Shown: one piece after another, positions 53,977 through 62,520 of the stretch | Position numbering within the stretch: position 1 is the first letter of the stretch | How the letters are laid out: each line of letters starts with the position of its first letter | Source: Pseudomonas sp. S06B 330 | Lineage (GTDB): Bacteria; Pseudomonadota; Gammaproteobacteria; Pseudomonadales; Pseudomonadaceae | DNA: 64,000 bases | Reading direction: 5' to 3' | Assembly: GCF_002845275.2 (NCBI RefSeq) | Contig: NZ_CP088149.1 | Location: forward strand, 3,530,501 to 3,594,500 | Program-made: the position numbers and the translations under genes | The notes under the pieces: generated by a model | What the model was told of the DNA's origin: nothing | The model's database searches: none | What the model saw: the letters and a program-made list of their open reading frames with translations, nothing else

Positions 53977-54675
53977 ATGTCCAATCCGCCGTTCGCCCGC
54001 CAAGCCTTTATCCAGGGCGCCATTGCTATCCTGCCCTTGTCGCTGGCCGTTGCCCCCTGGGGCCTGCTGGCCGGTTCTATGGCCATCGAAGCCAACCTTA
54101 GCCCGTGGGAAGGCCAGGGCCTGTCGGCCATTGTTTTTGCCGGCGCCGCCCAGTTGGTGGCGATTGGCATGATCAAGGGCGGGGCCAACCTGTTTTCGAT
54201 TCTGTTGACCACCTTGCTGCTGACCTCACAGCACCTGCTCTATGGTCTGTCGATGCGCCCAGTGCTGTCAGGGCTACCCACCCGCTGGCGCTTGGGCCTG
54301 GGTTTTCTGCTCACCGACGAGTTCTTTGCCCTTACCAGCCAATATGATCAACAACAGTTCAATCGCTGGTATGCGCTCGGTGTGGGCCTGACCTTCTACA
54401 TCGCCTGGAATCTGTTCACCCTGGCGGGCATCATCCTCGGCCAAAACATCCCGCACCTGGACCAGCTTGGCCTGGACTTCTCCATCGTCGCCACCTTTGT
54501 CGCGCTGATCGCGCCATTGGTGCGCAACGTGCCTACGGTGGTTTGCGTCGCGGTGTCGTTGTTCAGTTCGGTACTGTTCAGTTTCTGGCAGTGGGAAACC
54601 GGCCTGGTAGCTGCCGGGCTATTGGGCATGAGCGCTGGCTTTATCTGTCAGAAATTCAGCGGGGCACGCACATGA
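53977..54675 (+). CDS. azlC: AzlC-type branched-chain amino-acid exporter, large subunit
   Basis: A 232-residue membrane protein of the AzlC family that, with AzlD, exports branched-chain amino acids. FIQGAIAILPLSLAVAPWGL, GAAQLVAIGMIKGGANLFSI and SQHLLYGLSMRP are family segments. ATG at 53977 is used. It overlaps azlD by 4 nt (ATGA). The AraC gene at 54992 overlaps azlD in the same way, so the three form one operon. Confidence 0.9.
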   Translation: MSNPPFARQAFIQGAIAILPLSLAVAPWGLLAGSMAIEANLSPWEGQGLSAIVFAGAAQLVAIGMIKGGANLFSILLTTLLLTSQHLLYGLSMRPVLSGLPTRWRLGLGFLLTDEFFALTSQYDQQQFNRWYALGVGLTFYIAWNLFTLAGIILGQNIPHLDQLGLDFSIVATFVALIAPLVRNVPTVVCVAVSLFSSVLFSFWQWETGLVAAGLLGMSAGFICQKFSGART

Positions 54676-54995
54676 TCTTTGCCTTGATTATCGGTATGGG
54701 CTTGCTGGTGTTTCTCAACCGCTACGCCTTTCTCGAGCCGCGCTTGCCACTGCGCCTGAGCTCCAATGCGCGGCAGTTTCTCGGCTTTGCCGTACCGGGC
54801 ATGCTCACCGCGATCTGCGGGCCGATCATTTTCCTGCCTGGCCATCAACTCGACCTGAGCCTGACCAACCCTTACCTGCTCGGTTCGGTAGTGGCAGTGG
54901 TACTGGTCCTGTTGACCCGCAGCACCTTGATCAGCATGCTGGTGAGCATGGCTTTATTTTTCGTCTTTCGCTGGTGGTTAAACGGCAGTCCATGA
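54672..54995 (+). CDS. azlD: AzlD small subunit
   Basis: A 107-residue membrane protein with three to four helices. LLVFLNRYAFLEPRLPLRLS and FAVPGMLTAICGPIIF match AzlD (YgaH-like) partners. It starts within the azlC stop and its own stop overlaps the AraC start, making a tightly coupled unit. Confidence 0.9.
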   Translation: MIFALIIGMGLLVFLNRYAFLEPRLPLRLSSNARQFLGFAVPGMLTAICGPIIFLPGHQLDLSLTNPYLLGSVVAVVLVLLTRSTLISMLVSMALFFVFRWWLNGSP

Positions 54996-55834
54996 ACCTC
55001 GCCCCACAGGAACAGACCCGCTTCTGGCAAGCATCGGCGTTGGACGATATCGAGTTGTTACACGCTCGGTATTTCCAGCAACGGTTTGCCCCGCATGTGC
55101 ATGAAGGCTATGTGATCACCATCATCGAGTCCGGTGCCCAGCGCTTTTGGCACCGCGGCAGTGAGCACCTGGCACCGGTGGGCAGCATGGTGCTGATCAA
55201 TCCGGATGAACTGCACACCGGCGCCAAGGCACACGAGCAAGGCTGGCGCTACCGCGGCTTTTACCCGGACAGTGAGCGCATCACTGGTGTGCTGGACGAG
55301 CTGGAGCTCAAGCGTGACGGCCTGCCCTTTTTCGACGCCAGCGTCCTTCATGACCCACAACTGGCCAAGGCGTTCAGCTGGCTGCACTGTTCGGCTGAAC
55401 AAGGCGCCAGTGCCCTGGAGCAACAAACCGCCTGGCGCGAGGCCGTGTTGCTGCTGGTGCAACGCCATGCCCGCGTCGCCAGTGTGCGCCAGCCCGGCAA
55501 CGAACCCTGCGCCGTGGCCCGGGCCAAGGAACTGATGGACAGTCGCCTGGCCTACCCGCCGTCACTGCAAGAGTTGGCCGACTCGGTCAACCTCTCGCCC
55601 TTCCATTTCGCTCGAGTATTTCGCCAGGCTACCGGCGTGCCGCCCCATGCTTGGCTCAAGCAACGGCGCCTGAGCCGTGCCCGGGAGCTCCTGAAAAACG
55701 ACTGCCTGCCGTTTAACGTGGCCTTTGCCTTGGGCTTTTCTGATCAGAGCCATTTGAACCGACAGTTCAAGCAGGCGTATGGCGTGACGCCCGGCGAGTA
55801 TCGGCGGGCGTGCGTCGGTGAGCGGTTGATCTAG
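54992..55834 (+). CDS. AraC-family regulator of the azlCD unit
   Basis: A 280-residue AraC protein with a cupin-like N-terminal ligand domain (RFAPHVHEGYVITIIESGAQ, INPDELHTGAKAHE) and a C-terminal double helix-turn-helix (residues about 180-275; SPFHFARVFRQATGVPPHAW, then NVAFALGFSDQSHLNRQFKQ). It overlaps azlD by 4 nt, implying it regulates the exporter. Its stop TAG is contained in the CTAG of MITE copy 2. Confidence 0.88.
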   Translation: MNLAPQEQTRFWQASALDDIELLHARYFQQRFAPHVHEGYVITIIESGAQRFWHRGSEHLAPVGSMVLINPDELHTGAKAHEQGWRYRGFYPDSERITGVLDELELKRDGLPFFDASVLHDPQLAKAFSWLHCSAEQGASALEQQTAWREAVLLLVQRHARVASVRQPGNEPCAVARAKELMDSRLAYPPSLQELADSVNLSPFHFARVFRQATGVPPHAWLKQRRLSRARELLKNDCLPFNVAFALGFSDQSHLNRQFKQAYGVTPGEYRRACVGERLI

Positions 55835-55977
55835 GCTCTGTATGAAAAGTTCTGAGACGAAGGTCAGGCAAGGCGAAAACAGCCGAGGAAGCGGAGTTTA
55901 CGGGTTGTAAATGAGCATTCCGAGGCTGTTTTCAACGCAGCATCACCGAGTATCAAGGCTTTTTGTACAGAGCCTAG
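55831..55977. mobile_element. MITE-like element, copy 2 (139 bp, CTAG-flanked)
   Basis: The 139-bp unit (55835-55973) is nearly identical to the copy at 31.4 kb (four substitutions), with the same CTAG on both sides and ends GCTCTGTATGAAAAG and complement GCTCTGTACAAAAAG. It lies between the convergent AraC and ahpF genes, again starting at the stop codon of the upstream gene. No coding capacity. Confidence 0.85.
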
Positions 55978-55984
55978 CAATGCA

Positions 55985-56039
55985 ATCGCGGGGCCAGCCC
56001 GCTCCTACCGACTGTGTAGGAACGGGCTGGCCCCGCGAT
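55985..56039. repeat. REPIN-like long hairpin before ahpF end
   Basis: ATCGCGGGGCCAGCCCG then CTCCTAC pairs with GTAGGA then ACGGGCTGGCCCCGCGAT across a short loop, giving a stem of about 23 bp. It occupies the 70 bp between MITE copy 2 and the ahpF stop, and may end transcription from both sides. The sequence is a third hairpin family of the window. Confidence 0.75.
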
Positions 56040-56047
56040 GTGGAGCG

Positions 56048-57610
56048 TTACGCCGGTGCTGACGTCCGGATCAGGTGATCGAAGGCCGCCAGCGAAGCTT
56101 TGGCCCCCTCGCCCACTGCAATCACGATCTGCTTGTACGGCACGGTGGTGACGTCACCGGCGGCAAACACACCTGGCAGGTTGGTCTGGCCACGGGCATC
56201 GACAATAATCTCGCCACGCGGAGTCAGCTCTACGGTGCCTTTGAGCCAGTCAGTATTAGGCAGCAAGCCGATCTGGACAAAGATCCCTTCCAGCGCGATG
56301 TCATGCAGTTCATCACTGTTGCGGTCCTTGTAACGCAGACCGTTGACCTTCTCACCATCACCCAGCACTTCGGTGGTCAGCGCATGGGTGATTACTTTGA
56401 CGTTCGGCAGGCTGTGCAGCTTGCGCTGCAGGACCGCGTCGGCACGCAACTGGCTGTCGAATTCGATCAGCGTGACCTGGGCAACAATACCGGCCAGATC
56501 AATCGCTGCTTCGACACCGGAGTTACCACCACCAATCACGGCCACGCGCTTGCCTTTGAACAACGGGCCATCGCAGTGCGGGCAGTAGGCAACGCCGCGG
56601 CTACGGTACTCTTTCTCACCTGGCACGTTCATTTCGCGCCAGCGCGCGCCAGTGGCGAGGATCACGGTCTTGGCCTTGAGCGAGGCGCCACTGGCCAGGC
56701 GCACTTCGTGCAGACCACCGTCGGTGCCGGGAATCAGTGCTTCCCCGCGCTGCAGGTTCATGATGTCGACGTCGTACTGCTTGACGTGCTCTTCCAGGGC
56801 CATGGCCAGTTTCGGGCCTTCGGTTTCCTGGACCGAGATAAAGTTCTCGATCGCCATGGTGTCGAGTACCTGGCCACCAAAACGTTCAGCCGCGACCCCA
56901 GTACGGATGCCTTTACGCGCGGCGTAAATAGCCGCTGCGGCACCGGCCGGGCCACCACCGACCACCAGCACGTCAAAGGCGTCCTTGGCATTGATCTTCT
57001 CGGCCTGGCGCTCACCAGCGCTGGTGTCCAGCTTGCTGATGATCTCTTCCAGGCCCATGCGGCCCTGGCCGAAGACTTCGCCATTGAGGTAGACGCTCGG
57101 CACGGCCATGACCTTGCGCGATTCGACCTCGTCCTGGAACAGCGCACCGTCGATAGCGACATGGCGCACATTAGGGTTGAGCACCGCCATCAGGTTCAGC
57201 GCCTGGACCACGTCCGGACAGTTCTGGCATGACAGTGAGAAGTAGGTTTCGAAGTTGAATTCACCCTTAAGGGCACTGATCTGCTCGATCACTTCGGCGC
57301 TGGCCTTGGACGGGTGACCGCCGACCTGCAGCAACGCGAGCACCAGCGAGGTGAACTCGTGGCCCATGGGAATACCGGCAAAGCGCAGGCTGATGTCGGC
57401 ACCAGGGCGATTGAGCGAGAACGATGGGCGACGGGCGTCGCTGCCGTCCTCACGCAAGGTAATCAATGTGGACAGGCTGGCAATTTCCACCAGCAGGTCG
57501 CGCAATTCGCGGGACTTCGCGCCGTCATCGAGGGAAGCAACGATCTCGATCGGCTGAGTGACCCGCTCCAGGTAGGTTTTCAACTGAGTTTTAAGCGTGG
57601 CGTCCAACAT
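56048..57610 (-). CDS. ahpF: Alkyl hydroperoxide reductase subunit F
   Basis: A 520-residue flavoprotein that uses NADH to reduce AhpC. The N-terminal tandem thioredoxin domain has [14 protein letters not shown] (Cys 129/132), the FAD motif [17 protein letters not shown] near 217 and the reductase disulfide [11 protein letters not shown] (about 345/348), then [15 protein letters not shown] for NAD. It is 120 bp after ahpC on the same strand with a terminator in between. Start ATG at 57610 follows AAAGGAATCGCC. Confidence 0.96.
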   Translation of the reverse strand: MLDATLKTQLKTYLERVTQPIEIVASLDDGAKSRELRDLLVEIASLSTLITLREDGSDARRPSFSLNRPGADISLRFAGIPMGHEFTSLVLALLQVGGHPSKASAEVIEQISALKGEFNFETYFSLSCQNCPDVVQALNLMAVLNPNVRHVAIDGALFQDEVESRKVMAVPSVYLNGEVFGQGRMGLEEIISKLDTSAGERQAEKINAKDAFDVLVVGGGPAGAAAAIYAARKGIRTGVAAERFGGQVLDTMAIENFISVQETEGPKLAMALEEHVKQYDVDIMNLQRGEALIPGTDGGLHEVRLASGASLKAKTVILATGARWREMNVPGEKEYRSRGVAYCPHCDGPLFKGKRVAVIGGGNSGVEAAIDLAGIVAQVTLIEFDSQLRADAVLQRKLHSLPNVKVITHALTTEVLGDGEKVNGLRYKDRNSDELHDIALEGIFVQIGLLPNTDWLKGTVELTPRGEIIVDARGQTNLPGVFAAGDVTTVPYKQIVIAVGEGAKASLAAFDHLIRTSAPA

Positions 57611-57641
57611 ACGGGCGATTCCTTTTTCAAACGGTAGAAAT

Positions 57642-57674
57642 AAAAACGCCCGGGCGAAAGCGCCCGGGCGTTTT
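57642..57674 (-). terminator. Intrinsic terminator between ahpC and ahpF
   Basis: On the minus strand AAAACGCCCGGGCG ctttCGCCCGGGCG TTTTTAT gives a 10-bp GC stem followed by Ts. It lies 32 bp before the ahpF start and would cut transcription after ahpC, so ahpF is expected at lower level by read-through. Confidence 0.88.
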
Positions 57675-57731
57675 GCGGGGCGGTGACAACGTCAGGTGCG
57701 GTAGGCCACCGCCCTCAGCTGGCTCACGGTC

Positions 57732-58295
57732 TTAGATCTTGCCGACCAGGTCCAGCGATGGCGCCAGAGTGGCTTCGCCTTCTTTCCACTTGGCCGGGCA
57801 GACTTCACCTGGGTGAGCGGCAACGTACTGGGCAGCCTTGATCTTGCGCAGCAGTTCGCTGGCGTCACGGCCTACACCACCGTCGTTCAGTTCGACGATC
57901 TTGATCTGACCTTCTGGGTTGATCACGAAGGTGCCACGGTCAGCGATACCGGCTTCTTCGATCAGCACGTCGAAGTTGCGCGAAATCACGTGGGTCGGGT
58001 CACCGATCAGTGGGTACTGGATCTTGCCGATGGTGTCCGAGGTGTCGTGCCAGGCTTTGTGGGTGAAGTGGGTGTCGGTGGACACACCGTAGATTTCCAC
58101 GCCCAGGTCTTTGAATTCGGCGTAGTTGTCGGCCAGGTCGCCCAGCTCGGTCGGGCAGACGAAGGTGAAGTCGGCTGGGTAGAAGAACACCACGGACCAT
58201 TTGCCCTTGAGGTCGGCTTCAGACACTTCGACGAACTTGCCCTGGTGGTAAGCAGTGGCTTTGAACGGTTTTACCTGGCTGTTGATGATAGGCAT
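57732..58295 (-). CDS. ahpC: Alkyl hydroperoxide reductase subunit C (peroxiredoxin)
   Basis: A 187-residue typical 2-Cys peroxiredoxin that scavenges H2O2 and alkyl peroxides, reduced by AhpF. Peroxidatic Cys47 is in [12 protein letters not shown] and resolving Cys166 in [10 protein letters not shown]. Upstream (58296-58429) an AT-rich stretch contains the likely promoter and possibly an OxyR site, which I cannot confirm. Start ATG at 58295 has GGAGAG upstream. Confidence 0.97.
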   Translation of the reverse strand: MPIINSQVKPFKATAYHQGKFVEVSEADLKGKWSVVFFYPADFTFVCPTELGDLADNYAEFKDLGVEIYGVSTDTHFTHKAWHDTSDTIGKIQYPLIGDPTHVISRNFDVLIEEAGIADRGTFVINPEGQIKIVELNDGGVGRDASELLRKIKAAQYVAAHPGEVCPAKWKEGEATLAPSLDLVGKI

Positions 58296-58429
58296 GAGTG
58301 ACTCTCCTTCAGGGGGTTGAAAAATCTGATGGGGAAATCGTATCTAATACATTCGCTCAATGCTCATTGGTAAAGCTCATGTTGTTGATTGGTTTTGGCT
58401 ATAAGTACCGTGCCAAATAGGTTGAACCC

Positions 58430-60973
58430 TCATAACCAGGCCTGCAGGCGATCGTTACCGGCTGCGCCGCAGGTGGCCGTCAGCACAATTGGCGCTCTCG
58501 CTTTCTGTTTGCTGTCCGGTAGTTGATAGAAGAGTGTGCAGTGTTGCTCCAGGCCCTCCCCCCAACGCACCTGCAAGCGCCCCTGCTCATTGATGCCGCG
58601 TACATGCAAGCGGCTACCCTGGCCAACCATCCCCAGTTCCTCACCGCGCTCATCCAGCACCTGGGCACCGAACGGCAAGGCACTGCCATCCTCCCGTCGC
58701 GCATCGATCAAGGCGCTGCGGCCGCTGCGGGTCGGGTAATACAACAACGATGCGGCACCGGCACGCGGCACCACGCGCTGGCTGCTGATCTGCAATTCGA
58801 CATCCTGCGAGGTACCTTTGGGGTCCAGCTCCACGGTATTGACGCTGTAAGGCGTCAAGTGCGGCAGCACGCCATAACCACGTGCATCCAACTGTACCTG
58901 CGGTGCCTGTTTGAGCCGTGCCCGCGCCGCGCCCGGTGCATGCACGATGGCAAAACTCTCGCCAAGCGATTGCGCACCGGTCAGCCCGGCGGCGTGACCA
59001 ACAAGCGCACCGCGAACGCCCAATGAGGCCTGGCGGTAGTCGCTGTGCTGGGCTAACGAACCGCTGACTTCCGCCACCGGACCGCGATAGAGCAGATTGG
59101 CATCCAGCCCGGCTGTGTCGTCGTTCGGAGCATGCCGCGTGGTCAGCCCCAGGCCGTACCCCCACTGACTATGCTCACCGGCGGTGGTGTTTAGCCGGGT
59201 ATTGCTCACGGCCTGGCCCCTGCCATCGCTACTGAGGGTACTGACTAACGAACTACGTCGGGTGTCACCCAGTGGCATGCTCAAGGTCAAGCCGACCTGG
59301 TTGCGGTGCCCGGTCGAAGCATATTGCTCACGGCTGGCCGTGATCCCATAGCCCATCACGCCGTGATGGTGGAAATAACCCACTGAGTAGCTCAAGTCGC
59401 TTCCCGCTTGTCCCCACCGTTGCGTGCGCGTGGCCTGCAGTTGCACCCGTCCACCCTGCTCACCCAGGCCTTGATTGAGCGCAAGGCTTGCGCGAAGGCG
59501 TGAGCGCGGCAGCTCAAGCAGGGCCACACTGGGATTGTGCTGCGTACGGGCAAAGTCATTGAAACCTAGATAACCGTAATCACTGCTGGTCAAGCTGGCG
59601 TTCAGGTCGGTCATTGATGAGGCCATTACCTGGCGCCAGTTCAGGCGCAGCGCCTGACCACTGGTTTGATCGGGCTCGCCTAGCGCTGCACGTGACTGCA
59701 GCACTGTCAGCGCCACGGCCCCCAAAGGGCTGTTCAAGGTCGCCCCCAGCGCCGCGGACTGGTAGCCGTCAGCCCCCAGCACACCGCCATGCAGACTCAA
59801 GCGGTTGTTCAAGCCCTGCTGCCAACTGCCTTGAACATGCTCCGCTGCGGTGGCCCCCAGGCCATCGCGCCAGCGTCCGAGGCTGAAATCAAAGCGACTG
59901 GCACCGGGGCGCAAGGCCAGTGGCGCCGCCTGGTAAGGCACGATGAATGTACGCTCATTTCCATCGGCTTCCCGCAACGTCACCTGCAGGTCATCACTGA
60001 ACCCGTTAGCATACAGGTCGTTGATTTCGAACGGTCCGGCCGGCACCGTCGACTCATGCAACACCACCCCACGCTGGCGTATGGTCAGCAACGCGGTGCT
60101 GTAGGCAATGCCACTGACGGTCGGTGCAAAACCGCGCTGCGACGCTGGCAGCATGCGCTCGTCACTGCCCAGGCCCAGGCCTACATAGGCGATGCTGTCA
60201 AATACCTCGCCCCGGCTATAGGCTTCCCCGAGGGTCAGTTGCGCCCTCCACGGGACAACATCGCGCTGCACATAGGTGCGCACCGGTTGATAACCACGCT
60301 CGATGCCGTCTCCCACCTGTAGCGTCCCTTCATGGCGCCAATACCAGGCACCGGCATTGACACCGCTGCGCAGCCCCAGAAACGTCTGACTCCAGCGCTG
60401 ATCATCGCTGCGGTTGTGTTGACTGAACAGGTTAAGGCGGTAATCGACAAAGGCCGCAGGAGTACCACTGTCCCACTGCTCCGGCGGCAAGTAATCGCGC
60501 GGGGTGTACAGCATTGCCTGCTGGGCAACCTTCAGGCTTAGCCGTAACCCCGAAAAATCCAGGTGTTCGCTGGCCTCAAGCCCAAGTGCCGACAACGGCA
60601 AACAGCCATCCGCCTGTTGCAATTGCTCGCGAACAGACGCTGCAAGCTGTGCCTGGTCAATGGCCAGGGTTTGAAGCAAGGCGTCGCTGTAGCAAGGGCT
60701 GGCTTGCACGTCTTGGCCTTGCCGACGCAGGGGCACTGGCCAACGTCCGCTCCACTGCTCGTTGATCACCAGGTCCAGGAGCGGGTCACCTTCAGGGACT
60801 GCACTCGCGTGCTGAAAACGGCTGACATCGGTACCCGTGCCGCGTTCACCGTGCAGAAACCTGGGATCAAATTCCAGAGCGTCCGCCTGGGCCCAACGAC
60901 TCGCCGACACAATGGCAATGCACAGCAGTAACCGCACCGCCAGCCGCTGGAGGCCGGCAGAAATCGTACTCAT
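58430..60973 (-). CDS. Classical chaperone-usher pathway outer-membrane usher
   Basis: An 847-residue usher, longer than the archaic one at 21-24 kb and unrelated in detail. N-terminal FDPRFLHGE (typical of gamma/pi ushers), QRGFAPTVSGIAYSTALLTI near the plug, FEINDLYANGFSDDLQVTLREADG and C-terminal GRSALIDARREDGSALPFGA then HVRGINEQGRLQV fit FimD-type ushers. It is last in the operon pilin-chaperone-usher; no adhesin gene follows, as the next gene is ahpC. Confidence 0.92.
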   Translation of the reverse strand: MSTISAGLQRLAVRLLLCIAIVSASRWAQADALEFDPRFLHGERGTGTDVSRFQHASAVPEGDPLLDLVINEQWSGRWPVPLRRQGQDVQASPCYSDALLQTLAIDQAQLAASVREQLQQADGCLPLSALGLEASEHLDFSGLRLSLKVAQQAMLYTPRDYLPPEQWDSGTPAAFVDYRLNLFSQHNRSDDQRWSQTFLGLRSGVNAGAWYWRHEGTLQVGDGIERGYQPVRTYVQRDVVPWRAQLTLGEAYSRGEVFDSIAYVGLGLGSDERMLPASQRGFAPTVSGIAYSTALLTIRQRGVVLHESTVPAGPFEINDLYANGFSDDLQVTLREADGNERTFIVPYQAAPLALRPGASRFDFSLGRWRDGLGATAAEHVQGSWQQGLNNRLSLHGGVLGADGYQSAALGATLNSPLGAVALTVLQSRAALGEPDQTSGQALRLNWRQVMASSMTDLNASLTSSDYGYLGFNDFARTQHNPSVALLELPRSRLRASLALNQGLGEQGGRVQLQATRTQRWGQAGSDLSYSVGYFHHHGVMGYGITASREQYASTGHRNQVGLTLSMPLGDTRRSSLVSTLSSDGRGQAVSNTRLNTTAGEHSQWGYGLGLTTRHAPNDDTAGLDANLLYRGPVAEVSGSLAQHSDYRQASLGVRGALVGHAAGLTGAQSLGESFAIVHAPGAARARLKQAPQVQLDARGYGVLPHLTPYSVNTVELDPKGTSQDVELQISSQRVVPRAGAASLLYYPTRSGRSALIDARREDGSALPFGAQVLDERGEELGMVGQGSRLHVRGINEQGRLQVRWGEGLEQHCTLFYQLPDSKQKARAPIVLTATCGAAGNDRLQAWL

Positions 60974-60993
60974 TGATCTGGACTCCAGCGCGC

Positions 60994-61734
60994 TCAGGGC
61001 GTGCGCACAACCACGGCAGGCTGCTGCGCTGGCAAGACGGCGCCATAGTCATTGACGCTGGCAACGTGCACGGTGGCCGTCTCGTGCCGGGTTTGCAGCA
61101 AACCCGGCACTGCAAACTGTTGCGTTGACATGGGCGCGATATGACTGCTGGCTGCCTCGTGTCGACGCGTGCCCACTTGCACCGCCAGTTCACTGAGGTT
61201 GACGAAGAAGCGGCTGGGGTTATGCGCCTCAAGCATCCACGCGTCGTTGTACTTGACCAGGCGCCAACTCAACGTTTGTGCAGCCTGTGAGGCGGTGCCC
61301 GGCAGCCCCTGAGGGCGGTAGAGCAGCTTGATCCGCGAGCGCAGGGACACCTGCAAGGCATTACCTTGGGCCTTGGGCGGGATGTCGAGCACATTGAGCC
61401 AGTACAGGCTCTCGCGGTCTGCAGGCAGACTATGCTCGCCCTGAAACAACCGCAGCGTCTGACCCTTGCCCGGTTCGAGGCGAAACAGTGCCGGAGTCAG
61501 GCTCAAAGGCACCTGTAGTTGTTCGACCGCGACGTCTGCCCCGCCGTCATCGATCCATACCTGGACCAACGAGGGATGCTGCCCGGCATTACTCAGGCTT
61601 ACTGTGACTTCCGACGCTTCGGCGGGATAAATCACGCGGGTAGTAGAAATGACCACATTGGCGTTGACCGCACCACTGAACAGACAGGCAGCCAGCAGCC
61701 ACCCGCACCAGAATGGCAGGCAGTTTCGTTTCAT
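60994..61734 (-). CDS. Classical fimbrial periplasmic chaperone
   Basis: A 246-residue PapD/FimC-type chaperone. Signal peptide ends SGAVNA. VVISTTRVIYPAEASEVTVSLSN, the interactive SLYWLNVLDIPPKA stretch and KLLYRP mark the classical clade. It ends 20 nt before the usher start, as in an operon. It would fold and cap the pilin encoded just upstream. Confidence 0.92.
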   Translation of the reverse strand: MKRNCLPFWCGWLLAACLFSGAVNANVVISTTRVIYPAEASEVTVSLSNAGQHPSLVQVWIDDGGADVAVEQLQVPLSLTPALFRLEPGKGQTLRLFQGEHSLPADRESLYWLNVLDIPPKAQGNALQVSLRSRIKLLYRPQGLPGTASQAAQTLSWRLVKYNDAWMLEAHNPSRFFVNLSELAVQVGTRRHEAASSHIAPMSTQQFAVPGLLQTRHETATVHVASVNDYGAVLPAQQPAVVVRTP

Positions 61735-61797
61735 CGGTGTTTTCCTGAGGCGACCAGACCAGGGAGAAAGCAGCCCTTGGCGGGCTGCCGGGGGGAT

Positions 61798-62325
61798 TTA
61801 CGGGTAGATCAAGGTGTACTGCACTCGGGTGTTCACCAGCCCTGGGGTGGTGTTACCCAATGAGTAGTATTCAGCCGAGTAGCTGAGCAGTGCCTGGCCG
61901 CTAGTGATGTCGACCACCTGGGAGTTCTGGCTGCCTTGGGCACCTGCCAGGTTCATTGCGACGTTGTTGTGGTTGCGCAGTTGCACTTCAACGTTATTGC
62001 TGCCACCGGTATCAACGATCAGTCGCCCTTGCGGGTTAACGGTCGGACCGGCTTCAAAATAGGTGGCAACGCGATTCAAACCGGCCGAGCAGTTGCTCAG
62101 CCTCAACTCAAATGGCGTGTTGCCAGCGATCTGACCCGGATTGCGCAACAGGCTGGAGGACACAGGAGGCAGGATTACCGCAACGTTGTTGTGGCCACCA
62201 TTGACTTCACAAGTTCCTGCCAGAACGGTACCGCTGAAACTCATCTGGCCACTGGCCTGGGCTACCCCAACACTCAGCAGCAGGCTGCACCCCAGCGCCA
62301 GAAGGGATTTTTTTGTAGCGTTCAT
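61798..62325 (-). CDS. Type 1-like fimbrial major subunit
   Basis: A 175-residue secreted pilin. Signal peptide LALGCSLLLSVGVAQA, then the FimA-type start FSGTVLAGTCEVNGGHNNVA, a second Cys in LRLSNCSAGLNR and the end YSLGNTTPGLVNTRVQYTLI with terminal YP. The two Cys form the usual pilin disulfide. The ATG at 62325 is used. It is the first gene of the operon. Confidence 0.9.
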   Translation of the reverse strand: MNATKKSLLALGCSLLLSVGVAQASGQMSFSGTVLAGTCEVNGGHNNVAVILPPVSSSLLRNPGQIAGNTPFELRLSNCSAGLNRVATYFEAGPTVNPQGRLIVDTGGSNNVEVQLRNHNNVAMNLAGAQGSQNSQVVDITSGQALLSYSAEYYSLGNTTPGLVNTRVQYTLIYP

Positions 62326-62488
62326 CGTGACATTCCGTCGTTTGTTTGTAGGGAGCAATCAGGCCCTGACCTGATTGGATGCGACTACGCATCGCCCGGT
62401 CAGTATCTGGAATGTCCCTATCGACGAATGTCAGCTGTGGTAGCCAGGAAAAGCGTTTTTCGTTACGGCTGTGGTAGGAAATGACACT

Positions 62489-62515
62489 GCCCCTGCGAGG
62501 TCGACTCGCAGGGGC
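62489..62515 (-). terminator. Hairpin downstream of gor
   Basis: GCCCCTGCGAG gtcga CTCGCAGGGGC is a perfect 11-bp stem just after the gor stop on the minus strand. No T-run follows, so it may act as a weak or rho-aided terminator, separating gor from the pilus operon. Confidence 0.6.
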
Positions 62516-62520
62516 GTGAC

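Noticed and set aside
58296..58429. OxyR binding site upstream of ahpC.
   Set aside because: The region is AT-rich and OxyR control is expected from the family, but I could not align a convincing four-element ATAG motif by eye, so no site is listed.
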